DNA of 64,000 bases, taken from Ichthyophis bannanicus. Its lineage: Eukaryota; Chordata; Amphibia; Gymnophiona; Ichthyophiidae. The notes below the pieces were generated by a model, which saw only the letters and a program-made list of their open reading frames with translations, searched no databases and was not told where the DNA came from. Each line of letters begins with the position of its first letter. Within the stretch, counting starts at the first letter, position 1. The position numbers and the translations under genes are program-made. The stretch is from assembly GCA_033557465.1 (NCBI GenBank), contig CM066034.1:412092159-412156158 (forward strand), read 5' to 3'. Shown here piece by piece: positions 31,599-43,880 of this stretch.

Positions 31599-34500
31599 TT
31601 ATGAACCCAAACGGGCACCTACAGAAGAAACTTTAGCCAGGAAGACATATTCATCTAAAGGTGCCCATTTTTCCAAACAACCAGGCTTTCCCGCACAATG
31701 CACCCTAGCATACAATTTCTCATAACTAGCACTTTGAGCGACAAGATTCCACCACATATCACTAGTTAAATGAGAAGGCACTTTCCAGTTTGTAAAGATA
31801 AGCTTCAAAGCTATCGCCAACATAAAATTCAACAAAAAGAAATTGTTCTTATCTAAACCCAGACTGTGCTCAACAGATCTCAAGCATACAATCTTCCAAG
31901 TGAGCCGAGCAGAAAAACCTAATATACATTGTATTTCCCCCCACACCAACTTCCAAAACCTCTGAACATAGGGACAGTCATATACCATATGCTGGAAAGT
32001 ACCCAACCCACCCTGACACGACCAACATTTACCATTCATCTTTTTATCCCATTTAGACATTTTAACTGGTGTAATATAAGCACGATGGAGGAAAAAGAAC
32101 ATTGATTGCGTAATCGCCGCAGACCTAGATACCCTAGTTATTGGACCCCATAAAAGTTTCCATTCCTTCTCTGTAAGAGAAGACTCCAACTCCGAATCCC
32201 AATTCTTGATCAATCCTAATGGATTCACAGAGGATAGATCCCTGATGTATGCATATAACACTGATGCTGCACCTGGCTTCTCTACCAGACCCTTGATTGT
32301 TTCAAACACTACACCAGTCTCTGGCAGACCCTTCACATTGACTATTAACCCAGTTATTGAATGCTTAAACTGGATCCACTGAAAATAAGCAGAAGAGGGA
32401 AGCAAAAACTCCTCCTGCAACTCCTGAAAATCCTTCCACTCCTGAGCCCGCAGTAATTGCCCGAGCGACCAAATACCACATTCCTGCCATCTTTTCCACG
32501 CAAACATCTTCCCATTTATTTTGAATACCGGATTCCACCACAATGGGAGCTGTTTAGAAGGAGCATTCCCGCTCCCTGCCCTTTGCACAAGCGATAAATA
32601 AGCTGCTTGGGTGGCAGCTATCGGACCGCTCACCAAAGTCTCCTCTGGATGTTTCATACCAAGGAGTCTATCCATAGGACATGGCGCTACGATTTTACTC
32701 TCCACCTCAACTCATCTTGGAACTTGCATAAATGAACCCTCCCTCAGCCACATAGCCCCCTGTTTTAACAAAAACGCATAATGATACCACTTAAAATCCG
32801 GGAAGTGAACCCCTCCTTTTTCCTTAGACGCCTAGAGCTTACTCAAAGCTATCCTCGGCTGCGAATTACCCCAGAGAAATTTGGATAAAGACCTCTCTAA
32901 CGCAACAAAAGAACCGACCGGAATTTTATATGGTAGCATCCCCAATACATAATTAACTCTCGGCATTAATGTCATTTTAATCGCCTCCAATCTGCCCCAC
33001 CAGGTTAAGTGCAAAGGTGCCCAAGTTACCGCAGTTCTCTTAATCGCATTCAACAAATCTGCTATATTACTCTGCACAGTAGATTCAACACACACAGAAA
33101 ACTTAACCCCTAAGTACTTAACACTTCCTGCCTCCCAGCGAAAAGGATAATCCACCATCAAAGCCGAGGAAGTCCAAGAATTCAACGGAAAAGCCACCGA
33201 CTTAGCCCAATTAATTTTATAACCAGACAATTTAGAATAGGACTCAATCAGATCCAAAATTATGGGGACTTCCACTGGCTGCGTAAATAATAAAAGATCG
33301 TCCGCGTAGGCAGATAACTTTACTTGTGTATCCACATCTTCAACTCCCTTGATATACTTATGTTGCCTGAGAGCAATTGCCAGTGGCTCCAAGGCTAAAA
33401 TAAATAATAACGGGGAGAGAGGAAAACCTTGACGAGTTCCTCTCTGCAATGAAAAAGACTGAGACAGACTACCATTAGCCAATATCCTGGCCATGGGATT
33501 TGCATACAATACCTGTACCATGTTGATGAACCTGGAACCCAAACCAAACCACCCTAACACCTCAAACAGAAAAGACCATTCAAGCCTATTGAACGCCTTT
33601 TCTGCATCCAAGGCAAGGCCGACATAAGGAAGCTCACTTAAAGAAGCCCTGTCAAGCAAATTACATAATAATCTAGCGTTATCCGAAGCCGCCCGCCCTG
33701 GCACAAAACCACATTGGTCAGGATGTATCAAACCACCAATGACAGTTGACAATCGACTAGCTAAAACACTGGCATAAATTTTATAATCAGAGTTTAACAA
33801 TGAAATAGGCCTATAGTTTGCCACTTGAGTGTGGTCTTTCCCAGGCTTTTCCAACACAACAATAGTAGCTTCGGTGAAATTCCCTGACTGACACTGAGAA
33901 TTATACATTTCTTCAAAATAAACTAACAAGACCGAACTCATCTCATCTTTAAAAACTTTGCAAAATTCTGCGGGAATACCATCAGGCCCTGCTGCCTTTC
34001 CGGACACCATACTGTCAATTGCCCTACAGACCTCCAATCTTGAAATGGGCTTATCCAACTCCCTCCTCTGTTGCTTACTCACCGTAGACTGAGTTAAATT
34101 TCCCAAAACGTCCCAGACACTATCTGAATCAGAAACCGTTTCTGATACATAAAGATTCTGATAAAAAGCAAAGAACGCCTCCAAAATTTGCTCATTCCCA
34201 GTCAAACTACCAAGACACCCATCAGAAAGAGCAATAATACGCGATTTCTCCCTCCTCCCCCTCAACTCGTTGGCTAGAAGCCGACCCATCCTGTTTTTCT
34301 CGACATGATAACGCGCACACTGTTTAAACATCACTTGCTCCACCCCTGCGCTCAGTATTTCATTGTATTGATACCTTAATCGCTGCAGATGCAGCATTAT
34401 ACCAGCATCCAAATACTTTTGCCACAAACGCTCACCAGCTCTAATTCGTTCATCAAGAGTAACTAGCTGAGCCTTCTTCCGTCTAGTCTCCCTGATCGCA

Positions 34501-35405
34501 TAACTCGTGATTACAGAATGGATGTGAGCTTTAAAAACCCCCCACCATGCCCAACAATGGGTGTCCCCAAGTTTATTTATCTCAAAATATTCCCTAATAG
34601 ATAATCTGACTTCCTTTTGAAAAGAGGGATCCGCCAACCAAGACCTATTAAAGGACCAAGTCTGTGACTGCTGAAGCCTTTCAAAAGGCCTGACTGTAAG
34701 CCTGACAGCCGCGTGATCAGAGATATGCATTCTTAGGATTTCAACATCGCGGACGTCTGTCACCAGCGATCTTGAAATCAGAAAAAAATCAATTAGCGAA
34801 AATGACTTATGCGGCGGTGAAAAATAAGTAAAATCTTTCTCGGTAGGGTGAAAAATCCACCACACATCCACCAATTGGCTTCAAGATTCCATTAGGGCTT
34901 CAAGAGCCACCCTTGCTCTGGCAGTATTTTCTGCCCTAGGAGGGAGCCGATCCAGTACCGGATCTAAGACTAAGTTAAAATCTCCCCCAACGATAATTGG
35001 AGTTGGAATCTCTTCCAGCATAATACCCGCTAGATCCTTGAAAAAGCGGGGGTCATCTTTATTGGGGGCATAAACGTTGATGACTACCAACCTAACACCC
35101 CCCACTGAAATAACAGACTTCGCCCACCTTCCCGCTGTGTCACAACGAGTACCCTCTACTTTGAACCCTAAGGATTTACGCATAAGTATTGCCACTCCGT
35201 TCTTTTTATGAACTGTTGGAGAGTGACCAATTAAAAAATATTGTCTATCCTCCAATTTTATAGTTTCAGCTGAGGACAGATGCGTTTCCTGCAGCAAAAT
35301 CAGGTCTGCCTGCTGCTGTTTACCATATGCAATGATCTTTTTCCTCTTGACCGGGTTCACAATGCCTTTTACATTCAGAGATAAAAATTGAATAGTATTA
35401 GCCAT
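31599..35405 (-). pseudogene. LINE ORF2: APE endonuclease and reverse transcriptase
   Basis: One frame of 1,269 codons runs from 35405 to 31599, broken by stops at 34881-34883 (TGA), 32832-32834 (TAG) and 32712-32714 (TGA). The N-terminal endonuclease (about residues 1-230) has LNVKG, QETHL, NVYAPN, GGDFN and, after the first stop, ISDHAAV. These are the catalytic Asn, Glu, Asp and His blocks that nick target DNA. The reverse transcriptase has NYRPISLLN, LALDAEKAFNRLEW (motif A), GTRQGFPLSPLLF (motif B) and SAYADDLLLF (motif C, catalytic Asp pair). The C-terminal part carries the CWSC...H...C knuckle of L1-type ORF2. The protein would prime cDNA synthesis at the nick. The stops inactivate it. 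Confidence 0.9.
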
Positions 35406-35903
35406 AGTTTATAATGATAAAACTGAACCTGGTGCCTACAAAACTCCTAAGTACATACATCAAATCACAGTGGTCCCCAAAGAGCAACCCATTAACCCTA
35501 ACAAATAAAGGCCCCATTCAATAGGTGAGGCAGCCCAAGGCAAAGAAGACTAGTATAAAACCTGAAACCAAACAATTATCACACCGACTAACCCCCCAGA
35601 CCCTTAGAACAAAAGAGATAAAGAAATAAGTTGTTAAACATCCTCATCTGCGCAGGACTCCGGAACCTTCCTGTAGCCACATTCAGCTCACACCCAAAGC
35701 TCTTCAATCGGCTGCAGCAGAGTTTCCTCCTTCAACGAGCACTTGCTAGCTCCCTTGGCCTGTCCACAGCCCGACGAAACTCTAAAAGTCATTCCCGCTT
35801 AGTAGCAAAGCCACACTGCCAAACACTGCCAATAGGAAGCCATATTCCAACATGTCCATTATATCCCGACAGGTTTGTAAAACAAAGACAAAATAGAGAC
35901 TCT

Positions 35904-36761
35904 TCACTGCATAGCCAAGGCTTCCTGGTCTTCAAGGAACTGCTCCAAAACTTTAGGATCATCAAAAGTTTTAGTAGAATTATTCAGAGTTACTTTAAAA
36001 CGAGCCGGGTAGAATAACCCAAACCGGGCTTGCAGATGAAGGAGCCTCGGCCTGAGTGCCAAAAATTGCCTTCTCCTATCGACCGTCATCTTGCTGAAAT
36101 CAGGGTACAAAGCAACCCGATGACCTTCAAATTGCAGCTCCGAATCATATCTCGCCCCCGACATTATTTGAGCAACTTGCTGATACCGCAAAACACAGCA
36201 TATCAAAGGCTTCGGCTTCTTCATTTGTGTAGACAGAACAGAAGGAACCCGATGAGCTCTCTCTATCTCAAAAGGAGACTGAAAGTCCATTTTCAAAGCC
36301 CGTGGGAGTCACTCTTGCAAAAATCTTATAGGATCCTTCCCCTCCGCTCCTTCAGGAATCCCGACTATGCAAATGTTATTTCGCCGGGCACGATTGTTCA
36401 TATCCTCCAAATTATGCTCTATCGTTTCAACTCTCCGCACTGCTTGGGCCAACTGTCGCAGCCGCTCTTCGTGTAAGACAACAGACCCTTCCGTCTTCTC
36501 CACTCTACTTGTGAGCGTCACAATCTGCTCCTTCATCTCTTTGAAGTCAGCCTGCAGCTCATCCAAGGACTCCCCATTTGCCTCCACCCGTTTGCGTACC
36601 GCACAAATCTCTTTCAAAATTTCTGTTGCTCCCTCCAAGGCCTCTGCCTGCGGCGCCATCTTGAGAGGTGACAAGGGGTCCAATTTGGATCTTTTTGAGC
36701 CAGCACCCTGCTGGCTAACGAAATCAAGCCGAGTCTGTTTAGTGCCAGACATACTCAGCAA
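35904..36761 (-). pseudogene. LINE ORF1: RNA-binding chaperone
   Basis: The frame has 286 codons with a single in-frame TGA (36309-36311). In order it has a polar N-terminus and a long heptad-rich coiled coil (about residues 45-125). Then come an RRM start (RRNNICIVGIPEG) and a C-terminal domain (IERAHRV, YPDFSKMTVDRRRQF). This is the L1 ORF1 (transposase_22) layout: a trimeric RNA-binding protein that packages LINE RNA. The start at 36761 or a Met four residues later would both fit. Confidence 0.85.
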
Positions 36762-36851
36762 GTCACAGGCTCAATGCAGCTACACTCCGTCTCCTCCTGC
36801 GCTGGTGAGGACAGGATTATACAATAGGATCTCGGGGAGCAAATCTCCTAC

Positions 36852-36870
36852 GCAGCCATCTTGCCCCTAG
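36852..36870 (-). promoter_or_regulatory. YY1-like motif at the LINE 5' end
   Basis: The minus strand reads GGGGCAAGATGGCTGCG near the very 5' end of the element. CAAGATGGC is the YY1 core, and human L1 carries the same core at the same place, where it sets the transcription start. Function here is inferred. Confidence 0.55.
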
Positions 36871-36884
36871 GCTGGCTCCGCCTC

Positions 36885-37845
36885 AGCACTGGTGCTTTTT
36901 AACATACTTATAAATCACCTGTAAATGGGAACAATGAGCATGGCTATTAAATGTGCAGGTGACACAAAATTATTCAAAGTTGTTAAATTGCATGCAAATT
37001 GTGAAAAATTGCAGGAGGATCTTGCAAGACTATGAAACCAGGCATCCAAATGGCAGATTAAATTTAATGTGAATAAGTGCAAAATGATGCACACAGGGAA
37101 GAATAGTCCAAATTATAGCTACATGATGCTAGGTTTCACATTAGGAGTCACCAGTCAGGAAAAGGATCTAGGTGTCATCATGAACAATACATTTAAATCT
37201 TCTGCCCAGTGAACAGAGGTGGCCAAAAGGAAAAGACTAGAGAATAAAACAAAGGATATCATATTGCTCCATGGTGCAATTCATGTTGAGTATTGTGTAC
37301 AACTCTGGTTGCTGTATTTAAAAAATGACATAGTGGAAGTAGAAAAGGTAGAGAGAAGGACATTCAAAATGATAAAGGTGATAGAATGACTCTCTTATAA
37401 GGAAAGGCTAAAGAGGTTAGAGCTCTTCAGCTTGGAGAAGAGAAAGAAGATGGGAGATATGATGGAGGTCTATAAAATCCTGAGTGGAGTAGAACAGGTA
37501 AACACAAATCAATTATTTACTTTTCTGAAAAGTACAAAGACTAGGAGGCACACAATGACATCCCAAAGTAGTACATTTAAAACTAATAGGAGAAAATATT
37601 TTTTCTCTTAATTCATAATTAAGCTTTGGAACTCATTGTCAGAGAATGGGGTAAAATCAATTAGTGTAGCTGAGTTTAAATAAGGTTTTGGACAAATTCC
37701 TAGAGGAAAAGCCCATACCCCATAATTAAGATTTGACTACCTTTGGAATATGCCAAATACATGTGACCTGGATTGGCATTGTTGGAAATAGGGCACTAGG
37801 CTTGATGGACCTCTCATCTAACCCAATATTTCAATTCTTATATTA
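36885..37845 (+). pseudogene. CR1 copy C, right part and 3' end
   Basis: The CR1 resumes with the thumb and C-terminal region (KCAGDTKLF-like FADD region near 36950, then QEKDLGVIM-like) and ends in the CR1 3' terminus near 37845. Stops and frameshifts are frequent. Confidence 0.75.
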
Positions 37846-38276
37846 GGGCCCAATATTAATTTGTGACGGCTATGCATAGCCATCACCGCTAAACTTTAAC
37901 CCTGGATATTCAATTCAGGGCCAGATCTGGGCACTGGTATTGAATATCCAGGGTCGCCGCACAGCCGTGCATAGTGTAGAAGCTAACCATGCAGTGGTGA
38001 TATTCAGCCGCTGCCTGCTTAGCTTCAGTTGCGAAAGTTAGGTCAGCTTTTTCTGCATCTAGCGTTCGCCACTGAGGGATAACCAAGCAGTTGCTAAATA
38101 CTGCCACTGCTTGGCTATATCCAGGTACTGCCCCCAGAATGCCTCCGAAACGTCCCAATGCTAAGTGATTGACATTGGGGTGTATAGAAGCATCGCTTGG
38201 GCATATATCCCACTTAGGGACATTTACACAATTTGCAGCTCTGCAAACCGTGTAAATGGCTTTGAATATTGGGCCC
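37846..38276. mobile_element. PIF/Harbinger-type MITE
   Basis: A 431-bp unit with ends GGGCCCAATATTAA and TTGAATATTGGGCCC, flanked by TTA (37843-37845 and 38277-38279). No coding sequence. TSD and TIR start suggest mobilisation by a PIF/Harbinger transposase. Confidence 0.75.
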
Positions 38277-38573
38277 TTAAAGTCTAATCTAGGATTAGCA
38301 TGCACCTTTATAAGAAGTCCTTGGCTGAGGGAAAATGTCCTAGCAGGGATCAAATACACTAAAGAAGCACCATAGGGATGCTGCCGGTTATAATGGATGT
38401 TGGCTTGGAGGACTAAGGATAATGTCAAGATCCTCACATACATATTCCCTTTCTTTTAGAAGATTCCAGATCTGAAGTTACCTGGAAGCATGAAATGCAA
38501 GTTTGTGGCCATCTGGTGAAGTTAAGCTGACCTGCTGCATTAGGCATGCACAGGGCTAGCCCAAGGGTTTAGA
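38277..38573. other. unassigned DNA
   Basis: Nothing recognised apart from the TTA duplication at its start. Confidence 0.4.
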
Positions 38574-39051
38574 AACATAGAAACATGATGACAGAAAAAG
38601 ACCACATGGCCTATCTAGTCTGTCCTTCCATAACAACAACTACAACAGTCCCCTTTTTACCTTTAGAGATCCTCTGTGTTTGTCCCATGCTTTTTTGAAT
38701 TCAGTTACTGTCCTCATCTCTACCACCTCCACTGGGAGACTATTCCACGCTTTTCAAATATCACAGAAAATCTGGACAAAATCGATCCACTAAAAGAAAA
38801 AAAATATCAAGCAAAGTACCAATCCTTGGTTCTTAAGAGAGGTGTGAGACTATTCCACGGATCCACTACTCTTTCTGTAAAGAAATATTTCCGCATATCA
38901 CTCCTGAATCTATCTCCCTTCACCCTCATCCCATGTCCCCTCGTAGCAGAACTTGCTTTCAATTGAAAGAGGCTCTCTCCCTGAACATTTATGCCACGGA
39001 GGTATTTAAACATCTCAATCATATCACCTTTATCCCTCCTTTCCTCTAAGG
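38574..39051 (-). mobile_element. CR1 copy D, 3' end
   Basis: CR1 of another subfamily on the minus strand, with 3' end at GAAACATAGAAACATGATG. A piece of about 105 bp from an L2-type LINE (about 38748-38847) is inserted, with GAGACTATTCCACG on both sides. The right end is the CTCTAAGG target (39044-39051) of a hAT element. Confidence 0.75.
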
Positions 39052-40888
39052 TTGGGGTCACCAACCTCCAGAGGGCCGCGGGCCGCACAGCCGACTACCG
39101 GTAGCCTCGCGGGCCGCACCCCCCTTCTCCCTGCCCCCGCAAAAAAAAACAACAAACGCAAAATTATGAAAACAATGGCTGATCACCTTTATTGAATTTA
39201 ATGAGATGGCTGATGATTCATGCTAGCAGACATACGGTTAAAGTCCGGCTTCACAGATGACACTGACAGGAGAAGGGACGCTTGCAGGTGGTCGTCGGTG
39301 AGCTGCGAGCGCGTGGGTGACTTTATCAATTTCATTCGGCTGAACAGCTGTTCGCAGCAGTAGGTTGAGCCGAAGAGAGCAGAGACCTTGCGTGCGTTGG
39401 CGGCCATGGACGGGTGGGTGGCCGACTGTGTCTTCCAAAATGCGACAGAGCCCATAGCCATGAAGCACGACTTCTGTGCGTCGTCACACTGCAGTTCGAT
39501 CAAGTCCATTTGAAGGTCAGAGGGCACGTCGGTGGGGTTCATCTCGAAGGGGGCACTGAAGAGGGCAAAGTCTTGCGAGTGCTTGGTGAAGTCTTGGAAA
39601 CGAGCCTCAAACTCCGTCTTGAGATGACGGATGGTGGATGCGTAACGGCGAGCAGCAGCAGCCGAAGGCGTCAGTGCAGCAAGCTGCGCAAAGTTTGCGA
39701 AGTTGCGTGCTTGCAGCTGCTTTTCCCACAGCATTAGCTTCACTTGAAAGGCCTTGACCTTGGCGACCATGTCTGACTGAGCGGGCGTTTATGAGTGAAA
39801 TGGAGAGGTGGTGGTGGTTTGTGGGGTCAGTGGTGCAGGTTGGTGTGCAAGTTGAGTGTGTGTGCTTGTGTGCATGGTTGTGTGCATGATTGTGGGTGCT
39901 CGTGGGTTGAGCTGTTGTGGTGTCTGGGCAGAGGGGGTTGCAGGGTTTGGCTGAGTAGGGGTGGAGGATTAGGAGGGGTATTAGGAGATAGATGGGGGCT
40001 AGGAGTGGTGGCATGCTGTGTGGGAGTACCTGGGTTCTCCAAGCGGTGTGGTCGTTTTCTTTGCGGGGGTGCGCCAACGAGCGGTCGAGATGATCTTTAA
40101 CCATGAAGGAAGGCTGCGCACAACGAGAAGGGAAAAGGGCAGCGCAAGTAACTCACTCAAACCTCCGCCTGTAATGTCAGGAGCGCGGGGCCGCGGGAAG
40201 TCGGAGGGAGCCGGTTACTTGCCGGCCGCTGTGAGGCTCCCAGATGCAGGAGGAGGGGGGTGAAATTGAGGGAAGAAAAATCTACCTGCAAACGCTGCTG
40301 AAAAGAGCAAAGGGGGGAGGCGTCTTTCAGGCACTGACTACCGCCCACACCAGCGACTTTCCTAATGCAGTGGGGCATTATCCCACGTTCCCCTCTTGCT
40401 CCGTCTTCATATCCTTCGTTCCCCACCCTCCGCTACCATCCAGAATGGAGAGGCTGCCAGTTCTAGAGCATCCTGGAAGAATGACCAATCAGAGGGCGCC
40501 TGGCGTCAACGAGCCGCCTCCATAGGTCCAATCGGCACGGTTTGCCCCGCCTTTCTCGGTAGCTCTCCACCTGCAGGCAGGTCCTTAAAATAGGTTGGTG
40601 CAGCTGGTGGAAAAAAAGTGCAGTGTGTGGCATTGCGGAGATGCTGCAGTTGTGTACTTTTCAAAAATAGGCTATTGGTCGCGTTGTAAAAGTTCCTAAA
40701 TGCAGATATTTTGTGCACAAAGTGCACTTTTGCAAAGTCACTTCACAGTCATGCCGCGGGCCGCAGATACAATGACGGGAATCCTTGGCGGGCCGCATGT
40801 AATGTTAACCGGGGTAGAGCCTCGCGGGCCGCACGAAGGGACCTCATGGGCCGCATGCGGCCCGCGGGCCGCAGGTTGGTGACCCATG
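39052..40888 (-). mobile_element. hAT-Charlie-type element
   Basis: The ends TTGGGGTCACCAACCT and AGGTTGGTGACCCATG are inverted repeats. They are flanked by a perfect 8-bp duplication CTCTAAGG (39044-39051 and 40889-40896). Runs of GCGGGCCGC occur near both ends. It carries only the C-terminal part of a transposase. Frames at 39827-40104 contain a SISLINARS-like piece that may be an inserted L2 fragment. Confidence 0.85.
39198..39770 (-). pseudogene. hAT transposase C-terminal part (GTF2IRD2/ZBED-like)
   Basis: 190 codons. The start VKAFQVKLMLWEKQL and the later FGSTYCCEQLFSRMKLIKS plus LTDDHLQASLLL are the conserved C-terminal segments, including the hATC dimerisation region, of the hAT transposases that gave rise to GTF2IRD2-type genes. 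The N-terminal BED zinc finger and the first catalytic Asp residues are missing, so the protein could not transpose by itself. The frame itself is undamaged. Confidence 0.8.
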
Positions 40889-41765
40889 CTCTAAGGTGTA
40901 CATATTAAGATCCTTCAGTCTGTCCTCATATGCTTTATAATGAAGACCACTAATCATTTTAGTAGCCACACTCTGGACCGACTCCATCCTGTTCACATCC
41001 TTTTGAAGGTGCGGTCTCCAGAATTGCACACTATGCTCCAAATGAGGTCGCACCAAAGACTTATACAGAGGCATTATCACCTCCTTTTTTCTGCTTGCCA
41101 TTCCTCTCCGTATGCACCCAAGCATCCTTCTAGCTTTTGCCGTCGCCTTTTCTACCTGTTTAGCTACTTTAAGATCATCAGACACAACCACGCCTAGGTC
41201 CCGCTCTTCCTTAGTGGACAAAAGTACTTCACCTCCTATACTGTATTGCTCCCTTGGATTGCTGCAGCCCAAATGCATGACCTTCATTTTTTAACATTAA
41301 ATCCCAGCTGCCAAATTCTAGACCATTCTTCAAGCTTAGCTAGATCCCTCCTCATGTTATCTACACCTTCCTGGGTGTCTCCTCTATTGCAGATTTTGGT
41401 ATCATCTGCAAAGAGGCAAACCTTACCCGACAGCCCTTCCGCTATATCACTAACAAAGATGTTAAAAAGAATCGGACCAAGGACAGATCCCTGGGGCACA
41501 CCACTGGTAACATCCTTCTCCTCAGAGTGAGCTCCATTTACTTGTACTCTTTGTCGCCTCCCACCCAACCAATTTCTAACCCAAGCAGTAACTTTAGGGT
41601 CCATCCCTAGGGTGCTCAGTTTGTTTATAAGTCGCCTGTGAGGAACAGTGTCAAAGGCTTTACTGAAATCTAAATACACCACGTCTAGAGCTCTCCCTCG
41701 GTCCAACTCCCTGGTCACCCAGTCAAAGAAATCAATCAGATTTGTCTGACAAGACCTGCCTCTGG
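40889..41765 (-). pseudogene. CR1 copy D, reverse transcriptase
   Basis: The minus strand from 41718 encodes YLDFSKAFDTVPH (motif A), SGVPQGSVLGPILFN (motif B) and CLFADDTKI (motif C) in one open frame to 41284. It continues from 41287 in a second frame (ERDLGVVVSDDL, NRMESVQS). A single frameshift separates the two. The copy is 5' truncated near 41765. Confidence 0.85.
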
Positions 41766-42536
41766 TGAATCCATGCTGAGGCAGAAACCCCTACTGTGCC
41801 ACCCCCCAGTGCCAAGCTGCACCCTCTGTGCCAAGCCCCCCCCCCCCCCCCAGCTGCCGATTCCATTTTGGGGGAAGATGGGCGGAGGCATCGGCACCAG
41901 CATTTAAAAGCAGCAGCTTTGTGCTGCCACTTCTGACTCACCTCCAACAGTAAGTTGCATCGAGGGGGATCAGAAGAGGCAGATCATGTGTGCCGAAGCA
42001 CATGGCCTGCCGCAAGCAGCAAAGCGGCAGCACAAAGCCGCCCACCTGGGTCAGCCGCCTTAGGTGGCTGCCTACCTCGCCTAGTGAATGGGCCAGACCT
42101 GGGTGTGAAAAGAGCTGGCAGTGGAACAAGGTAAAGGCCATTCTGTGAGGATACATTGATGCCACATGAGCAATATACAGATGTGTGTGTGTGTGTGTGT
42201 GTCTGTCTGTGTGCGTGTGTGCCATGTGGAGGGGAGCGCCTGTGCGTGTGAGTGTGTGGGATGGGGTGCTTGTGTGTGTTCTGGGGGGATGGGAATGCAT
42301 CTGTTGGCAACACTTTGTACTCTTCCTTGCTCCTCCATGTTCGTGCTGGCTTCCCTCCTCTGTTACCCTTCCAGCCTCTCCCACGTTAACTAACCCCCAT
42401 AGCACTCCAGTCCCTTGCCATAAAATCCCCCTAGCCTCCTTTTTAAAATTGGCCCCATGCTCCTTTAAATTGTCCCTGCCTTCGGTACCTCAGTTGAAAT
42501 CCTCCCCCTCCACACACACAACCTATTTTTCTGAAG
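41766..42536. other. unassigned DNA with C16 tract and (TG)n
   Basis: A run of 16 C lies at 41836-41851 and a TG microsatellite at about 42181-42230. No gene was recognised. The frames through the TG run are shadows of the repeat. Confidence 0.45.
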
Positions 42537-42840
42537 GCCACCACCGCAGCCTCTCTCTTCTCTTCTGCCCACAAGGCTCCTATCCCCATGGGCAGATAGA
42601 AAGGTTCTTTACCATGATCACAGCCATTCCCTTCTCTTCTGCCTGCAGGGGATTGGATGCCCATGGACAGACGGCTCGCCTCTGGACCACAATCACAGTC
42701 TCCCTCTTGTCTTCTGCCCACTGGGATCTGATCTCCGGCAGGCAGATAGGAGACTTTGCTGTGATTGCGGCCATCCCCCTTTCTTCTGCCCTTGGGAGAT
42801 GGGATCCCCACAGGCAAAGTGTTGTGGCCATCATCAGGGT
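42537..42840. repeat. degenerate tandem repeat, about 70-80-bp period, four units
   Basis: Each unit has CTTCTCTTCTGCCCNCNNGG, a GGATNC...CCCATGG/GGCAGAC segment and an ATGATCACAGCCAT-like end. Just to the right (42873-42892) a CAAGCTACGCCTATG end resembles one terminus of the hAT type at 13554. The other end was not found. Confidence 0.65.
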
Positions 42841-42945
42841 AACTTGTTTGGGGGGCAATGCCCCTCCTCATCCCCCCAAGCTACGCCTATGTGCAATTGT
42901 TGATATGTTGAAAAATCAACCACTTAAGGGAAAGTCCATATTTGA

Positions 42946-43222
42946 AGAAACATAGAAATATGACGACAGAAAAAGACCACATGGCCTATCTAGTCTGTCC
43001 TTCCATATCAACAACTACAACGGTCCCCTTTTTACCTTTAGAGATCCTCTGTGTTTGCCCCATGTTTTTTTGAATTCAGTTACTGTTCTCATCTCTACCA
43101 CCTCCACTGGGAGACTATTCCACGCTTTTCAAATATCACAGAAAATCTGGACAAAATCGATCCACTAAAAGAAAAAAAATATCAAGCAAAGTACCAATCC
43201 TTGGTTCTTAAGAGAGGTGTGA
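42946..43222 (-). mobile_element. chimeric CR1/L2 duplicate
   Basis: This segment is about 97% identical to 38574-38847, including the same internal junction where CR1 sequence passes into an L2 piece at ...CTATTCCACGC|TTTTCAAATATC. It starts at the CR1 3' terminus, but past 43222 it continues into more L2 instead of returning to CR1. Confidence 0.75.
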
Positions 43223-43880
43223 GATTTTCAAAAAGCAACTAGAAAAGCAAAATGCAAATGGAGAAAGAATCCTTATAACGAGAAGCATCTGTAGGGAATT
43301 ACAAATTAAATATACAAAGATAATTACAATTGCTAAAAACCAATTATATTTCAAATCTGATACATTCCAATGAGAATTACCCTAAGCAGTTTTTCTCAGT
43401 CCTGAGAAAACTCTCCCCAAAAGCGCTTCCAACTTTCAATTAATCTCTCCTGACCCATTTGCCACTTTTCTAACTGAAAAGATATTAGCTTTGCCTGGAA
43501 AAACTAGCCACAAGGCAAATGAATTTCTTTGCCATTGAAAATTCCAGATGAAAATAGCCCTCAGACCCCCTGCATTCATCAAAACACCTATCACACTTTA
43601 CACCACTTACAGAATTTCACTTAGGAAAAGCTGCTCAAGTCACTAAATTCTGTGTCTTCTCTTGCTAATATTTTCTCCTAATTTACTTAAAAATTGCTGC
43701 TCTGATTTTGCCCCAGTATTCTTGGAATTAATTAATTCTAGTATGTCCTCTGGAAGCATTCTATAATTCAATTTCTCTAAACAATAATCTAGATCCTCAA
43801 CTTCCAAAAACTATCACTTTATAGAGGCTATTTTAGAAGCATTTCATGTCCAAATAGCAGCACTAAGACGTGGATTGAAA
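43131..43880 (+). pseudogene. L2-type LINE fragment (endonuclease-RT linker)
   Basis: The plus strand encodes ITENLDKIDPLKEKKYQAKYQSLVLK. After frame changes come an ELQIKYTK-like piece, FATFLTEKI and LINSSMSSG, the order seen between endonuclease and reverse transcriptase of L2 ORF2. It is broken by stops. Confidence 0.6.

Larger units (their letters stand above)
31386..36884 (-). mobile_element. L1/Tx1-like LINE, nearly intact
   Basis: A 5.5-kb LINE on the minus strand with a 16-bp target duplication (AGCACTGGTGCTTTTT at 31370-31385 and 36885-36900), 5' UTR, ORF1, ORF2, an AATAAA and an A-rich 3' end. Only four in-frame stop codons and no frameshift were found in the two ORFs. It is therefore much younger than the CR1 it interrupts. 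L1 versus Tx1 clade cannot be settled by eye. Confidence 0.9.

Noticed and set aside
39607..40104. 165-codon His/Thr-rich frame in the hAT element
   Set aside because: Low-complexity product overlapping the transposase in another frame. Only a SISLINARS-like piece hints at an L2 fragment.
42185..42955. 256-codon frame beginning in a TG microsatellite
   Set aside because: The first part is Cys-Val repeats from (TG)n and the rest reads a degenerate tandem repeat. There is no domain.
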